From positions 1 through 12,281 of the forward strand of contig CAYHBQ010000022.1 of the NCBI GenBank assembly GCA_964354995.1: a stretch of DNA of 12,281 bases. Direction: 5' to 3'. Positions 10,318 to 12,281 of this stretch are shown here, piece by piece. Position 1 is the first letter of the stretch; every line of letters begins with the position of its first letter. Both the position numbers and the translations under genes were made by a program. The stretch is from JBBSZK01 sp964354995 (GTDB lineage Archaea > Nanobdellota > Nanobdellia > Pacearchaeales > GW2011-AR1). The notes below the pieces were generated by a model. The model was not told where the DNA came from and searched no databases. It was given only the letters and a program-made list of their open reading frames with translations.

Positions 10318-12270
10318 ATGTTCGATATAGAACAAGCAAAGACTAAACTAAATGAGCTCGTGCACCAATTTTCTCAAGCCAACCTCAATAAAGACTACGT
10401 AAACTCACAAAATGAGGAATGGGTTAAGCACAACTATATCGAGCCCCTATTGTACGATGTTCTGGGTTGGTCGCGCGGAGATATTCAGAAGGAAGCCCGT
10501 GTCTTAAAGGGTCGTGCAGATTATATCTTAAAAATAGGCAATGAAGAAGTTCTTGTTATTGAAGCAAAGAAAGTTGGGGCCGTATTAACTGAAGATGTAG
10601 GAAGACAGGCGGTTTCTTACGCGTATCACCGAAAGGTCAAAATTGCAATCGTCACCAACTTTAAGGAAATTAAGGTATTTCATGCTTTAAGTAATGTAAA
10701 AAATATAGATAATAATCTTATCAAACTTGACCAAAACGTTCCATTTCGCCTTCCATTTGATAAGTTTCTTGAGAAATTTGATATTTTATCTCTTTTGTCT
10801 AAAGAAAGCTTTGAAAATAAATCAATTGCAAAACTACTGCCAAGCAAACTTGAGCGAGCTTCTAAACCCATTGATGAAAGTATACTTGAGGATTTATTGC
10901 AGATACGAGATTGGCTCTCTAAAGACTTGAAAAAGGTGAAAGCGAGTTTGTCAAAAGAACATATTGATGAAATTGTGCAAATCTTAATTGACCGGCTGAT
11001 TTTTATGCGTTCTGTTGAAGACAGAGGATTAGAACCTAAAAATTTCCTCTTGGGGCTTATAGATGACGTACGTTTAGGAAGAACTGACAAAAATCTATGG
11101 TCTTCTTTGAAGGGCGTGTTCAAAACGTTCGATAAATCCTATAACTCCAAACTTTTCGCAGAGGGCTTATTAGAACAAGAGGGGTTTTTCGATGAACAGA
11201 CTCTTGTAAAAGTTATTAGAGCACTCTATTTTGGAACTAAAGAACTGCAAGCGCGCTATATGTTCGATGAAATTCCGGGAGACTTGCTCGGAGGCATTTA
11301 TGAGCAATATTTGGGGACAATCCTGCAAGATACAGAGAAACGCGTCAAACTTGAGGGAGGAAGTGGTAAACGCAAGAAAATGGGTATTTATTACACTCCT
11401 TCGTATATTGTAGATTATATTGTAAAAAACACCGTAGGCGAATACATCAAAGATAAAACAATAGATGAAATACTAGAAGTTAATATTGTTGATCCTGCGT
11501 GCGGTTCGGGCTCATTTTTAATACGAGCTTTTCAAGAAGTCTGTACTCGTATTGAAGAAAGACTCAAGAAAGGCGAAAAAGGAAAGATGGTTACCTTCCA
11601 AAGCTACAAAGAGAAATTAAATTTTGGTCAGAAAATAAGCATTTTAACACAGTGCATTTATGGTGTCGATCTAGACGAAAAAGCGGTTGAACTTGCCCAA
11701 TTGAATCTCTTGCTCAAGCTTCTTGAAGATGAAACACCCGAAACTCATAAACGCCTCCTTCCTAATTTGCGAGATAATATCAAATGTGGTAACTCTCTTA
11801 TTGACGATCCAAAAGTCGCAGGTGATAAAGCCTTCAAGTGGGAAGCTCAATTCCCCGATGTCTTTCGCGAAGGCGGTTTTGATGTTGTTGTAGGGAATCC
11901 GCCTTATATTAGAATTCAAACTTTAGGCAAGGAAGACGTAGAATATTTCAATAAAATCTATGAATCTCCAGAAAGGAATTATGATCTTTATATTTTATTT
12001 GTGGAAAAAGGATTTAATATACTCAAAAAAAATGGAAAATTAGGATTTATTCTTCCGAATAAGTTCTTAAATGCAGATTATGGGAGGAATATTAGAAATC
12101 TTATAGTCCATAACTCTGCACTTTGGCAAATTTTAGACTTTAAAGATTATCAAATATTCGACAGTGCTACAACTTATACCTGTTTACTTTTCTTAAGAAA
12201 AGAACTGAATAAGACATTTATTTATTCAAACGTAAGAAAACTCATTATTGGAGAGGGGCGGTCTGAATGA
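10318..12270 (+). CDS. type IIG-like restriction-modification protein (nuclease plus N6-adenine methylase), frame ends early
   Basis: The frame gives 650 residues. An N-terminal HsdR_N-like nuclease domain (about 30-130) has EEWVKHNYIEPLLYDVLGW (33-51) and GRADYILKIG...VLVIEAKK, with Asp68 and Glu82-x-Lys84 as the likely cutting site. A helical linker (about 180-340) leads to an Eco57I-type N6-adenine methylase: GIYYTPSYIVDYIV (356-369), the S-adenosylmethionine motif DPACGSGSF (392-400), GVDLDEKAVELAQLNLLLKL (449-468) and the catalytic motif GNPPYIRI (526-533). Such single-chain enzymes usually exceed 900 residues and end in a target-recognition domain, which is missing. TGA at 12268 ends the frame, yet the +1 frame from about 12242 to the window edge stays open (SLLERGGLNELNI). 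A frameshift near the AAAA at 12237-12240 is likely, so the gene may continue past the window or be broken. Confidence 0.88.
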   Translation: MFDIEQAKTKLNELVHQFSQANLNKDYVNSQNEEWVKHNYIEPLLYDVLGWSRGDIQKEARVLKGRADYILKIGNEEVLVIEAKKVGAVLTEDVGRQAVSYAYHRKVKIAIVTNFKEIKVFHALSNVKNIDNNLIKLDQNVPFRLPFDKFLEKFDILSLLSKESFENKSIAKLLPSKLERASKPIDESILEDLLQIRDWLSKDLKKVKASLSKEHIDEIVQILIDRLIFMRSVEDRGLEPKNFLLGLIDDVRLGRTDKNLWSSLKGVFKTFDKSYNSKLFAEGLLEQEGFFDEQTLVKVIRALYFGTKELQARYMFDEIPGDLLGGIYEQYLGTILQDTEKRVKLEGGSGKRKKMGIYYTPSYIVDYIVKNTVGEYIKDKTIDEILEVNIVDPACGSGSFLIRAFQEVCTRIEERLKKGEKGKMVTFQSYKEKLNFGQKISILTQCIYGVDLDEKAVELAQLNLLLKLLEDETPETHKRLLPNLRDNIKCGNSLIDDPKVAGDKAFKWEAQFPDVFREGGFDVVVGNPPYIRIQTLGKEDVEYFNKIYESPERNYDLYILFVEKGFNILKKNGKLGFILPNKFLNADYGRNIRNLIVHNSALWQILDFKDYQIFDSATTYTCLLFLRKELNKTFIYSNVRKLIIGEGRSE

Positions 12271-12281
12271 ACTAAATATTA

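Noticed and set aside
10680..11123. Minus-strand open frame of 147 codons inside the restriction-modification gene
   Set aside because: Ser/Arg-rich shadow of the helical linker; no promoter or motif.
1..12281. CRISPR array, tRNA, rRNA or insertion sequence
   Set aside because: I saw no regularly spaced long repeats, no cloverleaf-like sequence and no transposase; the only phased repeats are the short operator-like ones at 4684 and 6487.

Overview
The window looks like archaeal DNA, most likely from a DPANN-type lineage of the Woesearchaeota/Pacearchaeota kind (inference; there is no rRNA or other marker gene). Three things support this. First, most genes have an A/T-rich TATA-like box about 21-33 nt upstream of the start codon and no Shine-Dalgarno sequence, which is the layout of leaderless archaeal transcripts. 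Second, the large DHH phosphoesterase has the OB-fold plus DHH/DHHA1 layout of archaeal RecJ-like proteins, and a Holliday-junction-resolvase-related nuclease of an archaeal type is present. Third, genes are small, tightly packed and often overlapping. I see no tRNA, rRNA, CRISPR array or insertion sequence, and no gene-free stretch longer than 300 bases.

Layout. 1-4028 looks like ordinary chromosome: a truncated ArsR-type regulator and a hypothetical gene (minus), a membrane-anchored cyclophilin (plus), the DHH phosphoesterase, a small two-helix membrane protein and an isoprenylcysteine-methyltransferase-like membrane protein (all minus). 4087-6490 is a cluster of toxin-antitoxin-like genes: the C-terminal stump of a RelE toxin, an intact RelE/YafQ-like toxin that converges with a ribbon-helix-helix antitoxin, a small protein of a family I associate with phages, and an overlapping operon of wHTH-nucleotidyltransferase, HEPN protein and membrane-anchored nuclease. 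6565-7148 is a ParB-like protein overlapping an unlisted 46-residue membrane protein. 7225-7791 is a P-loop kinase-like gene broken by two compensating frameshifts. 7824-8156 is a T4 endonuclease V-type pyrimidine-dimer glycosylase, divergent from a stand-alone nucleotidyltransferase (8238-9044). Two small hypothetical genes follow. 9725-12281 holds a PD-(D/E)XK nuclease next to a large restriction-modification protein (nuclease plus N6-adenine methylase) whose reading frame ends early, just before the window edge.

How the genes fit together. The right two thirds reads as an accessory region of toxin-antitoxin, DNA-repair and restriction genes. Two antitoxin-type promoters carry direct repeats with helical phasing (10 bp and 20 bp) between the TATA box and the start codon. 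These are good candidates for autoregulatory operators of the ribbon-helix-helix protein and the winged-helix nucleotidyltransferase. The most unusual items are the MNT-HEPN operon (Tyr where the HEPN catalytic His should be, with a TAATG junction to a membrane-tethered nuclease), the tail-to-tail toxin/antitoxin pair with overlapping stop codons, and the toxin stump beside it. Three suspected frameshifts in one window mean assembly error should be excluded before decay is claimed.
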